DNA of 64,000 nt from Saccopteryx bilineata (lineage: Eukaryota > Chordata > Mammalia > Chiroptera > Emballonuridae), in the NCBI RefSeq assembly GCF_036850765.1, contig NC_089493.1, forward strand, positions 267,022,534 through 267,086,533, read 5' to 3'. A program made the translations under genes and the position numbers. Under the pieces are notes generated by a model. The model ran no database searches. It saw nothing but the letters and a program-made list of their open reading frames with translations, and was not told where the DNA came from. Shown in pieces: positions 57,301 to 60,271 of this stretch (the first letter of the stretch is position 1; the number at the start of each line of letters is the position of its first letter).

Positions 57301-60271
57301 CGCTGGCTCGAGCAAGGGGTTACTCTCTCTGCTGAAGGCCCATGGTCAAGGCACATATGAGAAAGCAATCAATGAACAACTAAGGTGCCACAACGAAGAA
57401 TTGATGCTTCTCATCTCTCTCCCTTCCTGTCTATCTGTCCCTCTGTCTGACTGTCACACACACAAAAAAATGACCCTCAAGTGCTGTGTGGAAGCACTGT
57501 CTAGTATCCCTAAGGACAAGAAGACAGCTGTGTGCCTTACCAAGAAAATCTGTGTTAAATAAGCTTCAGGCATGAATTATACAGGAAGTCCTTGCTTAAC
57601 GTTGTTGGTAGGTTCTTGGAAACTGCAAGAACCTCTCGACCTTCTTTAAACGAAATGCCGTATAACAAAACCAGTTTTACCATTGACTAACTGATATCAA
57701 GTTAAGTTCTTATGGCATATTTCTGGTCACAAAAACATCACCAAACTTCTAAATAAAGACCCAAAACATTTCTAATATTGAACATTGAAGTAAATATGAG
57801 CTCTGCATATATTTAAGAAGAATAAAAACAAGTAAGATCATTATTTTCCAACCTCCTTATTCCAGTTCAGGGTCATGAGTGGCTGGAGCCTCTCCCAGCA
57901 GCTCAGGGCACAAGGTGGGACCCAGCCTGGACAGGGTGCCGTTCCATCACAGGGCCACTCACGCACCCACGCCCACTCATATGGGGACAATTCAGACACA
58001 CCAGTTCACCTAACATGCACATCTTTGGAACGTAGGAGGAGCCCAGAGTCCCCAGAGAAGACCCACGCAGACGTGGGGAGGATATGCAAATGCCACGCAG
58101 ACCATGGTCCTGGCCAAGAATCTCTCATCATTGTTATAACAAAACAATATTATTTGAAGATCTGCTGTACTATTAGCCTTGAGTTCATTGTTAATCAGTC
58201 AACAGTATGTGTTAAATAAGGTGTCTTTACACAGAATCACACATAATATATGGTTATGTGTGATTGTTGTTATGTTATCTTGATCAGTCGACTAAAACAC
58301 TATGATCGGAGGTTCGAAGGAACCTGACCCTGGATTTCCCCCTGGAGCGATGGCTCGGCATTCGGTAATTCAGCCTTGGTGGTGACTTTGTGGAGCGTAA
58401 CTACCGTGAATAATGAGAGGTTGTTATATGTGTACGCATATGTATGTACATGTGTGTGTGCACTAGCTTTTTATTTGGAAATAATTTCAAAATTACCAGA
58501 AAATTGCTAGAATGGAAAACCGAGCACGTTGTATGCCCTTTCCCCCCTTTACGCTGCAAACGCTTTGCCGTCTTCTTTCTCTTTGCTCCCTGTGTGCAGA
58601 TGGGTGTGCGATAATACCTGTAGTATTTTATGCACGATTTGAATATGATCAAATGTGTCATGGCCCTTAACAGTTGGGTCTGTATTTCCTGAGAAAAAGG
58701 ACATGATTGTACAACAGCGCAGTTACCAGTCTCAGCGAATGTAACATTGATATGAGACTTACATCCCTTCTCGACTCCACACTCATCTTCTTCATCCACC
58801 CAGGCGGTCTTCCGTCTTTTCCCCCCAGGGTACAGGTCGGGGCGCAGGATCAGTCAGCTTACTGCATTTAGTTGTTATGTCTCTTTAGTCTCCTTTCATC
58901 CGGAACATTTCCTCAATGTCTCTTTGATTTTTGTGACATTGACACTTGGGGATTATAGTCCCCACTCCTTTTTTTTAACAGAAGATTCCTCATCTGGGGT
59001 TTGTCTGATGGGTGCTGGTGGTCAGTTCCGGGTCCTCCACCTCAGGCCGGAGCACTTCGTCGGTCATGTCCTCCCCGGGCATCCCAGCAGGGGGCGTGGT
59101 GTTCATCTGCCCTTCACTCCTGATGTGAATTTTACCACCTGGTCAAGGAGTTATCTGATTCTCCACTGTATAGCTATTGGTTTTCTTTATAACAATCAGT
59201 CTGTGGAGACTTTAAGACCATGGGACCACCCTGCTCCTCACTGAACCCCCCGCCCCAATTTAGCATCCATGGATGACTCTTGCCTGAGCCGGTCTTTACG
59301 TGATGGGTGCAAAGCAGCACATACTCTATTTTAATAGAGTAAGTCACATAAGCTATATTCAGTTTCACCTCCTGTTTTGTTTTGTTGTTTTTTCACTGAA
59401 TATTTTTAGCATAAGCATTTTTTCTCTTCCTTAAGCAGGCTCTGTAAATTCTATGTTTCATAAAATTGTGGGTGTGAAACTGGTTTTCTAGAACTTCATG
59501 GGCCTGAAGGGTGCCTGTGACACCCATGATTATCATGTCTTTGCTTTCCTGTTATGTTTTAAGGGGGTGCCTAGGGGCCCTGACCCCACAGTAGCACCTG
59601 CTTTTACTCAGTGTTATAGACACCCACCTAGGGCCAGATACCAACCCAGCAAGGTGGGAGGAGCCCAGCACCGGCTCTGTCCCTAGCTCGCTGTGTGATC
59701 TTGGGCAAGTGAGGCTGGAGTGGGGGGTAGGAACTTGGAGTGGGGGCTAGGACAGTAGAACCCCTGGCCACAGGTACTCACTAGAGACAGGAGAACCTGG
59801 GACATAGAGTCTGCCAAGGGCCAGGCTTGTGAATGCAGGGCAGAGAGAGAAAAACGAGGTAGGAAGAGGCCATGGGGGAGTGGCAGAGTGCTAATGTCCA
59901 AACCTGTGTGGCTTTGTCAACCCTGTGAGGCACAGGGGTCATCCCAGTTTACAGCCATGAAAACCATGGCTTAGAGTCTCCCCTCCGATTTTTATTGTCC
60001 TGGATCCAACCTCCACACAGGTGCTCAGGGCTCTGTAAACCCATCTGCTCTTGCCTCTCCTCACCAACTTCCCCTGAATAGCTCCCACCCTAACTCCTGT
60101 CTGGCTGTTCCTCAACACACAGCAAAGAGACATTTTTTGCCCCAGGGCCTTTGCCCATGCTGTTCCCTCTACCTGGCACAAGTGGGTTCTTCCTCGGCAT
60201 CCCGTTTTCTACTCGCCACTCCTGAAGACACTTGCTGATCAATCCCTTGCTCTCTCCAGGAGAAGCACTGA
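2096..60271 (+). CDS. CLIP2: CAP-Gly domain containing linker protein 2 (CLIP-115), 16 coding exons
   Basis: This is a microtubule plus-end tracking linker protein, strong in brain, that binds growing ends and membranous organelles. The joined exons are 2096-2219, 16921-17474, 30115-30239, 32456-32669, 33297-33494, 34386-34489, 36287-36347, 42609-42713, 44382-45317, 48054-48111, 50233-50316, 51243-51399, 54775-54934, 55754-55939, 56412-56474 and 60260-60271. They give 3141 nt with no internal stop, so 1046 residues, the human length. Domains in order: a basic Ser/Ala-rich head (1-75), CAP-Gly 1 (about 80-145) with GKNDG at 118-122, a Ser/Thr linker, CAP-Gly 2 (about 220-285) with GKNDG at 258-262, a Ser-rich stretch (about 300-335), then a long coiled coil (about 340-1020) and a short polar tail. 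There is no C-terminal zinc knuckle of the CLIP1 type, as expected for CLIP2. All junctions are GT-AG and in phase. The gene looks intact. Confidence 0.97.
2700..2990 (+). repeat. Probable old L1-type 3' fragment
   Basis: This AT-rich island in GC-rich intron starts with TTCTGATCATAAAAGTATGATC and continues with motifs (constants such as AATTGCTGATAATCCTACC) that recall the 3' regions of ancient mammalian L1 elements. The assignment is by memory and weak; an old LTR or MER element is possible. Confidence 0.35.
3806..4010 (-). repeat. tRNA-derived bat SINE (head type A, Rhin-1-like)
   Basis: Read on the minus strand it starts GCCTGACCTGTGGTGGTGCA, has a B box around GGTTCGAAAC-like sequence (here slightly changed), the CAAGGCACATATGGGAGTTGATGCTTCC block, a CT tail and A-rich end. 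A TSD of TCCCTTTACTCTT flanks it at 3793-3805 and 4011-4023, which confirms retroposition. Confidence 0.92.
4700..4830 (+). repeat. MIR fragment
   Basis: The core pattern (GAAGTTACTTAACCTCTCTGAGCC, then GGATAATAGCATCTC) matches the conserved centre of MIR, an ancient mammalian SINE. It is diverged and truncated, and no TSD is visible. Confidence 0.65.
6765..6900 (-). repeat. MIR fragment, minus orientation
   Basis: The pattern CTCCATTTTAAAGATGAGAAAACTGAGGCTAGGAG followed by GAGTTGCCCAGAGTTACAGG is the reverse complement of the MIR core. Similar short minus-strand MIR pieces occur near 2440, 12740, 18735, 19325, 29800, 30420, 36815 and 59940. Confidence 0.65.
10260..10576 (+). repeat. tRNA-derived bat SINE (head type B)
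   Basis: It starts CCTGACCAGGTGGTAGCGCAG, with A box TAGCGCAGTAG and B-box region GGTTCAAGAC, then a run of degenerate GCTTGAGC-like units, the CAAGGCACATATGAGA block, CT-rich tail and poly(A). TSD AAGAATCAGATTGT is found at 10246-10259 and 10577-10590, exact on both sides, so this is a fairly young insertion. Confidence 0.95.
11064..11531. mobile_element. hAT-type non-autonomous DNA transposon, split by a SINE
   Basis: The left end CAGTGATTTTTACCTGGTGTGCCACAG pairs as an imperfect inverted repeat with the right end TGTGCTGTGAGATCGAAAGGGTTGAAAATAGCTT. The element is flanked by an 8-bp duplication, CTCTAGAA at 11056-11063 and CCCTAGAA at 11532-11539; 8 bp is the hAT length. No transposase frame is present. 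A SINE at about 11193-11364 sits inside it and must be younger. Confidence 0.8.
11193..11364 (+). repeat. tRNA-derived SINE (head type D, short VES-like)
   Basis: The head reads CCCTGGCTGGTTAGCTCAGT, with an A box and a decayed B box near GGTTGCCAATCC, the phrase CGGTCAGGGCACATAC, a CT repeat and A-rich end. The flanks AATGGCAATAG and AATGACAATAG form the TSD. It is inserted into the hAT element at 11064-11531. Confidence 0.85.
12142..12273. repeat. 66-bp tandem duplication, two copies
   Basis: The unit beginning TCCTCCCCAGCGTCTGACATT occupies 12142-12207 and repeats at 12208-12273 with only two or so substitutions (GCG/GCA, CTC/CTT). The period is 66 bp, so it keeps frame in an otherwise unsupported 250-codon open frame. 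It is local to intron 2. Confidence 0.9.
13474..13708 (+). repeat. tRNA-derived bat SINE (head type A)
   Basis: It starts GCCTGACCTGTGGTGGCACAG, with GGTCGCCGGTTTGAAACCC, the CAAGGCACATATGGGAGTTG block, a CT tail, then an A-rich end. TSD AAGTACCCAGTC (13462-13473) versus AAGTCCCCAGTC (13709-13720). Confidence 0.93.
14780..15133 (+). repeat. tRNA-derived bat SINE (head type B), host of a second SINE
   Basis: It starts CCTGACCGGTTGTGGCGCAG with long degenerate GCTTGAGC-type units and a CT/A-rich tail. It interrupts the MIR, and its tail received the next SINE. Confidence 0.88.
15148..15361 (+). repeat. tRNA-derived bat SINE (head type A) nested in a SINE tail
   Basis: It starts GCCTGACCTGTGGTGGCGCAG, with B box GGTTCGAAACC, a long (CT)n run of about 40 bp and an A-rich tail. 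The flanks AAAAAGCACCTG on both sides (about 15136-15147 and 15364-15375) form the TSD. Confidence 0.92.
16235..16345 (+). repeat. MIR fragment
   Basis: TTTGAGTCTCATTTCTGCTGTATGGCCTTAGGCAAGGACC and then CTCTCTAAACTTCAGGG follow the MIR consensus in order. Ancient and diverged. Confidence 0.6.
16921..17474 (+). CDS. CLIP2: CLIP2 exon 3: CAP-Gly domain 1 and Ser/Thr linker (residues 42-226)
   Basis: The acceptor is CTCACCCCACAG and the donor GCTG|GTGAGT. At 554 nt it takes the frame from phase 1 to phase 0. It holds the first CAP-Gly domain, recognised from VGERVWVNG, the conserved [10 protein letters not shown] segment and GKNDG (residues 118-122), the motif that grips EEY/F tails of tubulin and partner proteins. 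The rest is a Ser/Thr/Arg-rich linker containing [14 protein letters not shown], and it ends in LGDRVL, the first strand of CAP-Gly 2. The exon is very GC-rich, so long open frames also appear in other frames; they are shadows. Confidence 0.97.
17620..17815 (+). repeat. MIR element
   Basis: Long, ordered match by eye to MIR: ATGACCCTGGGCCAATGTC, TCTGGACCTCAGTCTTTCC, ATCTATAAAATGGG, then GCCTGATACTTAGTAAGTGCC. Ancient SINE, intronic. Confidence 0.75.
20460..20640 (+). repeat. MIR element
   Basis: Contains CTGTGACCCAGGGCAAGGGAC, GAGCCTCAGTTCTTCATC and a later GGGCCCTAGGGAAGTGCTGG segment in MIR order. Confidence 0.65.
22072..22490 (+). repeat. LTR-like ancient interspersed repeat
   Basis: It begins TGTATCAGTTTCCTGTGG and ends CAACCTATAACA, so it has TG...CA ends. 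Internally it has the familiar sequence of a widespread mammalian repeat (ACAAACTGGGCAGCTTACAAC, CTCTGGAGGTCAG, CCTAATGACCTCATTG, TTTCCAAATAAGGTCACA). I take it for a solo LTR of an old endogenous retroelement; the exact family is not certain. No retroviral coding sequence is present. Confidence 0.65.
22555..23245 (+). repeat. L2-like LINE 3' sequence
   Basis: Several phrases typical of L2 3' ends appear: GTGATCTGCCTGCCCGGCC, CTGTGCTCCTGCCATGCTGGCC, GGGAGCTCCTAGAGGAGCGG and TGTGCCCCAGTGCCTACTACC. It is decayed and without usable reading frame. Confidence 0.55.
23973..24317 (+). repeat. tRNA-derived bat SINE (head type C, long form)
   Basis: It starts GGCCCTGGCTAGTTGGCTCAG, with B-box GGTTCAATTC and GGTTAGGGCACACAGG, then a second unit with GCTCCATGGCCTC and GTCAGGGCACATGCAGGAGTC. 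It is more diverged than the type C copies at 28.9 and 30.6 kb. Confidence 0.88.
24318..24359. repeat. (AAAT)n microsatellite
   Basis: About ten head-to-tail AAAT units follow the SINE body. It most likely grew from the SINE's A-rich tail. Confidence 0.93.
24620..24829 (+). repeat. tRNA-derived bat SINE (head type A)
   Basis: Head GACCTGTGGTGGCACAGTGG, lacking the first few bases, with B box GGTTCGAAACC and a CT tail. TSD AAAAGGCTATAGACTG is exact at 24604-24619 and 24830-24845. Confidence 0.95.
25130..25525 (+). repeat. tRNA-derived bat SINE (head type B)
   Basis: Starts GCCTGACCAGGCGGTGGCGC, with B box GGTTCGAAAC, six or more degenerate GGCTTGAGC units and a (TAAG/TAAA)n tail. Flanked by related AAGGGGGGAGTCT and AAGGGGAGTGAGTCT. 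Confidence 0.92.
26368..26700 (-). repeat. tRNA-derived bat SINE (head type B)
   Basis: Minus-strand copy ending (in plus reading) CACTGCGCCACCACCTGGTC AGGC. TSD GACAGTGAAAGCATTTTTT at 26349-26367 and 26701-26719 is exact. Confidence 0.95.
26720..28254 (+). repeat. L1 3' region
   Basis: The 3' half is clear: CATAGCAGCGTTATTCATAA, GGTGGATGAATGGATAAACAG, GAAAACCACTGAACTGTACTC and a closing AATTAAAAAAAAAAA at about 28240-28254 form a standard old L1 3' end. The 5' half (26720-27790) is more diverged but has L1-like phrases, such as TTCCAGTGACAGTGGTTGCAG. No intact frame. Confidence 0.6.
28909..29299 (+). repeat. tRNA-derived bat SINE (head type C, long form, young)
   Basis: Starts GCCCTGGCCGGTTGGCTCAG, with A box, B box GGTTCGATTCC and CGGCCAGGGCACATAGG, then a second unit (CAGCCAAGGCTCCATTGGAG...) and poly(A). 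TSD AAAAGGCAAGAAGT at 28895-28908 and 29300-29313. Little diverged from the copy at 30645. Confidence 0.95.
29530..29727 (+). repeat. L1-type 3' UTR fragment
   Basis: Phrases TAACATAAAATTTACCTTAAC, CTGAAACTCTGTTCCCATTAA and CCAGCCCCTGGCAACCACATT belong to a common old L1 3' region. Confidence 0.6.
30115..30239 (+). CDS. CLIP2: CLIP2 exon 4: core of CAP-Gly domain 2 (residues 227-268)
   Basis: The acceptor is GTGCCCACAG and the donor CACCAG|GTATGG. At 125 nt it goes from phase 0 to phase 2. It encodes [20 protein letters not shown], then [20 protein letters not shown], with the second GKNDG at residues 258-262. Skipping it would break the frame. Type C SINEs lie on both sides. Confidence 0.97.
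30645..31040 (+). repeat. tRNA-derived bat SINE (head type C, long form, young)
   Basis: Starts GGCCCTGGCCGGTTGGCTCA, B box GGGTTCGATTCCC, second unit and A-rich end. TSD TAAAGGGAGTTGACT at 30629-30643 and 31041-31055 is exact. Confidence 0.95.
31445..31800 (-). repeat. tRNA-derived bat SINE (head type C)
   Basis: Minus-strand copy; in plus reading it ends CTACTGAGCCATCGGGCCAG GGC. TSD CAACTTACTCTT at 31433-31444 and 31801-31812 is exact. More diverged than the two plus-strand copies nearby. Confidence 0.93.
32040..32225 (+). repeat. MIR element
   Basis: Near full-length order: AGTCCCAGCTTTGCCACTTG, GACTGTGGGCAAGTTACTTA, CTGAGCCTAAGTCTCCTCATC, then ATGCTCAGTAATTGTTATT. Confidence 0.8.
32456..32669 (+). 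CDS. CLIP2: CLIP2 exon 5: end of CAP-Gly 2 and Ser-rich segment (residues 268-339)
   Basis: Acceptor TTTCCCCAG and donor GGCCTG|GTGAGG; 214 nt, phase 2 to phase 0. It encodes the end of CAP-Gly 2 ([20 protein letters not shown]), a Lys-rich stretch ([12 protein letters not shown]), then the serine tract [16 protein letters not shown]. In CLIP proteins such basic/Ser regions aid microtubule binding and are phosphorylated; here that is inference from family knowledge. Confidence 0.97.
33297..33494 (+). CDS. CLIP2: CLIP2 exon 6: start of coiled coil (residues 340-405)
   Basis: Acceptor GCCTTCCTGCAG, donor GAGCAG|GTGGGT; 198 nt, phase 0 at both ends. Encodes [20 protein letters not shown] then strongly charged heptads ([20 protein letters not shown]). 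Confidence 0.97.
33495..34385 (+). other. CLIP2: CLIP2 intron 6
   Basis: Contains an AT-rich fragment at about 33630-33860 that resembles an old L1 3' region (TTCTAAATAATACTCATGTAC); the rest is unique-looking. No gene-like content. Confidence 0.7.
34386..34489 (+). CDS. CLIP2: CLIP2 exon 7: coiled coil (residues 406-440)
   Basis: Acceptor CTTGGGTCCCAG, donor AGGAG|GTACGC; 104 nt, phase 0 to phase 2. Encodes [20 protein letters not shown], then [14 protein letters not shown]. Confidence 0.97.
34490..36286 (+). other. CLIP2: CLIP2 intron 7 with MIR pieces and a short CAG run
   Basis: MIR-like pieces lie at about 34590-34760, 35080-35190 (minus) and 35600-35720. (CAG)6 is at 35001-35018. A poly(C) run sits near 35410. 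Nothing gene-like. Confidence 0.7.
36287..36347 (+). CDS. CLIP2: CLIP2 exon 8: coiled coil (residues 440-460)
   Basis: Acceptor TTCCCCCGCAG, donor CTGGAG|GTAATG; 61 nt, phase 2 to phase 0. Encodes [20 protein letters not shown]. Confidence 0.97.
38330..38668 (-). repeat. tRNA-derived bat SINE (head type B)
   Basis: Minus-strand copy ending in plus reading ATCCACTGCGCCACCGTCTG GTCAGG. Flanks CTCGCTGCTGTTTTT (38311-38325) and CTCATTGCTGCTGTTTTT (from 38669) form an imperfect TSD. Confidence 0.92.
39005..39405 (+). repeat. LTR-like ancient interspersed repeat (second copy)
   Basis: Same family as 22072-22490: GGCAATTCTGGAGGCCAGAAG, CTTATAAGGACACCAGTCATTG, AAGACCCTATTCCAAACAAGG. The 5' end is missing. 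No coding sequence. Confidence 0.62.
39990..40385 (+). repeat. L2 3' end
   Basis: Ordered L2-like phrases: CACACACCTTTGCCCCAGGC, TCCTTCAAGTCTCACCTTG, CCCTAGAATGTAAGCCCCTGG and CTTGCTTATGTTTATGTCCCC, near the usual 3' end. Confidence 0.68.
42609..42713 (+). CDS. CLIP2: CLIP2 exon 9: cassette coiled-coil exon (residues 461-495)
   Basis: It is 105 nt with phase 0 at both ends and encodes 35 residues, [20 protein letters not shown], then [15 protein letters not shown]. From memory, the shorter human CLIP2 isoform lacks exactly these 35 residues. The acceptor is poor: the last 15 intron bases are purine- and G-rich (CGGGTGGACCAG), with the pyrimidine tract ending about 20 bases upstream. The donor is AACAGG|GTAACG. 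Confidence 0.95.
42714..44381 (+). other. CLIP2: CLIP2 intron 9
   Basis: No recognisable repeat apart from T- and A-rich stretches near 42780 and 43730; no gene-like content. It ends CTCTCTCCCGGGTAG. Confidence 0.7.
44382..45317 (+). CDS. CLIP2: CLIP2 exon 10: long coiled-coil exon (residues 496-807)
   Basis: The largest coding exon, 936 nt, phase 0 at both ends. Acceptor CTCTCCCGGGTAG, donor ACCAAC|GTAGGC. It encodes 312 residues of almost unbroken heptads, rich in Glu, Leu, Lys, Gln and Arg, starting [20 protein letters not shown] and ending LCSSQHTN. A short proline break ([14 protein letters not shown]) interrupts the coil near the start. This segment forms the dimerising rod. It is very GC-rich at third positions, which opens long frames on the other strand. 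Confidence 0.97.
46684..47041 (-). repeat. tRNA-derived bat SINE (head type C)
   Basis: Minus-strand copy, in plus reading ending CGCTCTACCACTGAGCCAAC CA. Flanks GAGAATTTTTTTT near 46670 and 47043 form the TSD. Confidence 0.92.
47575..47830. mobile_element. Palindromic MITE with TA flanks (Tc1/mariner-like)
   Basis: The left end TACCGTATTTCCCCATGCAT AAGATGCACC and right end GGTCCATCTTATGCATGGGG AAATATGGTA are inverted repeats of about 30 bp with few mismatches. If the outer TA pairs (47575-47576 and 47829-47830) are the target duplication, this fits a Tc1/mariner-type element. It is about 250 bp and encodes nothing, so it was mobilised by another element's transposase. The family is not identified. 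Confidence 0.8.
48054..48111 (+). CDS. CLIP2: CLIP2 exon 11 (residues 808-827)
   Basis: Acceptor GGCCTCTCCTTTCAG, donor GTGGAGG|GTGAGT; 58 nt, phase 0 to phase 1. Encodes [19 protein letters not shown] and the first base of Gly. Its skipping would shift the frame. Confidence 0.96.
48716..49126 (-). repeat. SINE cluster: type A fragment plus type C copy
   Basis: 48716-48822 carries the minus-strand 3' part of a type A element (AGGAAGCATCAGC, CATATGTGCCTTG). From about 48823 to 49126 a fuller type C copy follows, ending in plus reading ATCCACTGAGCTCACTGGCC AGGGCC. The rest of the type A element is missing. Confidence 0.8.
49303..49633 (+). repeat. tRNA-derived bat SINE (head type B), 5'-truncated
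   Basis: Begins within the body (CCCGAGGTCACTGGTTTGAG) without the A box, then the GCTTGAGC units, the CAAGGCACATATGAGAAAGC block and the CT tail. Confidence 0.9.
49698..50021 (-). repeat. tRNA-derived bat SINE (head type C), diverged
   Basis: In plus reading ends TATCCACTGAGCCCACTGCC AGGGCC. Flanks GAGGCTATC at 49687-49695 and 50023-50031 are the TSD. Confidence 0.88.
50233..50316 (+). CDS. CLIP2: CLIP2 exon 12 (residues 827-855), with tandem donors
   Basis: Acceptor CGTACCCTCTAG. 84 nt to the donor AGTG|GTAAGT, phase 1 at both ends. Encodes [20 protein letters not shown], then MLRAQVS. A second consensus donor, CCAA|GTAAGT, lies 7 nt upstream. The downstream site is needed for the CLIP2 frame. 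Confidence 0.95.
50317..51242 (+). other. CLIP2: CLIP2 intron 12
   Basis: GC-rich, no clear repeat seen, no gene-like content. Confidence 0.7.
51243..51399 (+). CDS. CLIP2: CLIP2 exon 13: coiled coil (residues 855-907)
   Basis: Acceptor GCCGGCTGACCCTCAG, donor GGAGCG|GTGAGT; 157 nt, phase 1 to phase 2. Encodes [20 protein letters not shown], then [20 protein letters not shown] after a further Glu-rich stretch. Confidence 0.96.
51612..52145. mobile_element. hAT-Charlie-like DNA transposon fossil
   Basis: The left end CAGTTCCCAAACTTCTTGC and the right end CACACTTTGAGAACCTCTC are terminal inverted repeats of the CAGNGGTTCTCAAA type. The body has TTAAAAAGTATTGAGG and AACATAAATAACATGC phrases of a common non-autonomous mammalian element, and a closing CGAAAGGGTCTCGGGGCCC. 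No coding capacity. Confidence 0.7.
53298..53683 (+). repeat. tRNA-derived bat SINE (head type B)
   Basis: Starts GCCTGACCAGGAGGTGGTAC; B box GGTTCAAAAC; seven or so GCTTGAGC units; poly(A). TSD AAGGAGTGTGTCCT (53284-53297) and AAGGAGTGTGTTCT (53684-53697). Confidence 0.95.
53702..53900 (-). repeat. tRNA-derived SINE (head type D)
   Basis: In plus reading ends AACCAACTGAGCTGACAGCC AGG, the reverse of a CCTGGCTG...GTTGGTT head. TSD GTGTGTTCTATTC near 53689 and 53902. The neighbouring type B SINE used the same sequence as target. Confidence 0.88.
54244..54592 (-). repeat. tRNA-derived bat SINE (head type B)
   Basis: Minus-strand copy; TSD GGGTTGAATGGTT exact at 54231-54243 and 54593-54605. 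It ends 182 bp before exon 14. Confidence 0.95.
54775..54934 (+). CDS. CLIP2: CLIP2 exon 14: coiled coil (residues 907-960)
   Basis: Acceptor CATCCCTCCCCCAG, donor GGGCTG|GTATGT; 160 nt, phase 2 to phase 0. Encodes [20 protein letters not shown], then [20 protein letters not shown] and [13 protein letters not shown]. Confidence 0.97.
54935..55753 (+). other. CLIP2: CLIP2 intron 14
   Basis: Purine-rich unique-looking sequence with no clear repeat. No gene-like content. Confidence 0.7.
55754..55939 (+). CDS. CLIP2: CLIP2 exon 15 (residues 961-1022)
   Basis: Acceptor GGCCACTTCCAG, donor TCCCCG|GTGAGC; 186 nt, phase 0 at both ends. Encodes [40 protein letters not shown], then [20 protein letters not shown]. 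The RRYSLID part gives a likely phosphorylatable serine in a basic context (inference). Confidence 0.97.
56000..56175. repeat. Degenerate tandem repeat, unit about 40-46 bp
   Basis: The phrase GGAACCCTGGTCC or near variants recurs around 56015, 56061, 56099 and 56139, joined by GGAGGCGCAGCCCTGTCT-like sequence. Irregular spacing shows age. It lies in intron 15, just after exon 15. Confidence 0.7.
56412..56474 (+). CDS. CLIP2: CLIP2 exon 16: polar tail (residues 1023-1043)
   Basis: Acceptor CATGATTCTTACAG, donor AGAG|GTAAGG; 63 nt, phase 0 at both ends. Encodes [21 protein letters not shown], a non-coiled tail. Confidence 0.95.
57167..57466 (+). repeat. tRNA-derived bat SINE (head type B)
   Basis: Starts CCTGACCGGGCAGTGGTGCA; TSD AAAATGGCCCTCAAG (57152-57166) and AAAATGACCCTCAAG (57467-57481). 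Inserted in the Tigger-like fossil. Confidence 0.95.
57580..58150. repeat. Unidentified ancient repeat inside the Tigger fossil
   Basis: Begins ACAGGAAGTCCTTGCTTAACG and includes ACATCTTTGGAACGTAGGAGG and GCAAATGCCACGCAGACC, phrases shared by many vertebrate repeats. It interrupts the transposase remnant. Family not recognised. Confidence 0.5.
58460..59330 (+). repeat. Old L1 3' region
   Basis: Ordered phrases GGAAATAATTTCAAAATTACC, TGTATTTCCTGAGAAAAAGG, TGCATTTAGTTGTTATGTCTC, CATTGACACTTGGGGATTATAG and TTTAGCATCCATGGATGACTC match a common old L1 type. Confidence 0.65.
60040..60210 (+). repeat. L2-like fragment just upstream of the last exon
   Basis: CCCAGGGCCTTTGCCCATGC TGTTCCCTCTACCTGGCAC is a typical L2 3' phrase. 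It ends about 50 bp before the exon 17 acceptor. Confidence 0.55.
60260..60271 (+). CDS. CLIP2: CLIP2 exon 17, coding part (residues 1044-1046 and stop)
   Basis: Acceptor TTGCTCTCTCCAG, then GAG AAG CAC TGA: E-K-H and stop, in phase 0. Human CLIP2 ends in a similar DKH, from memory. There is no EEY/F tail and no zinc knuckle after it. Confidence 0.93.
   Translation, partial: EKH

Larger units (their letters stand above)
56860..58424 (+). mobile_element. Tigger-like DNA transposon fossil with transposase remnant
   Basis: The left end TCGGTTCTCATTATTCATAGG and the right end CCGTGAATAATGAGAGGTTG are inverted repeats. Between them, 57468-57560 translates as a decayed transposase N-terminus ([18 protein letters not shown] and following), and about 58165-58240 continues it after an insertion (EFIVNQSTV). 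A SINE at 57167-57466 and a foreign repeat at about 57580-58150 break it. Not functional. Confidence 0.7.
56475..60259 (+). other. CLIP2: CLIP2 intron 16
   Basis: Almost entirely old mobile DNA to 59.3 kb: a Tigger-like fossil (56.86-58.42 kb) holding a SINE and another repeat, then L1 sequence (58.46-59.33 kb). From about 60.0 kb L2-like sequence leads up to the last exon's acceptor (CTTGCTCTCTCCAG). Confidence 0.75.
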
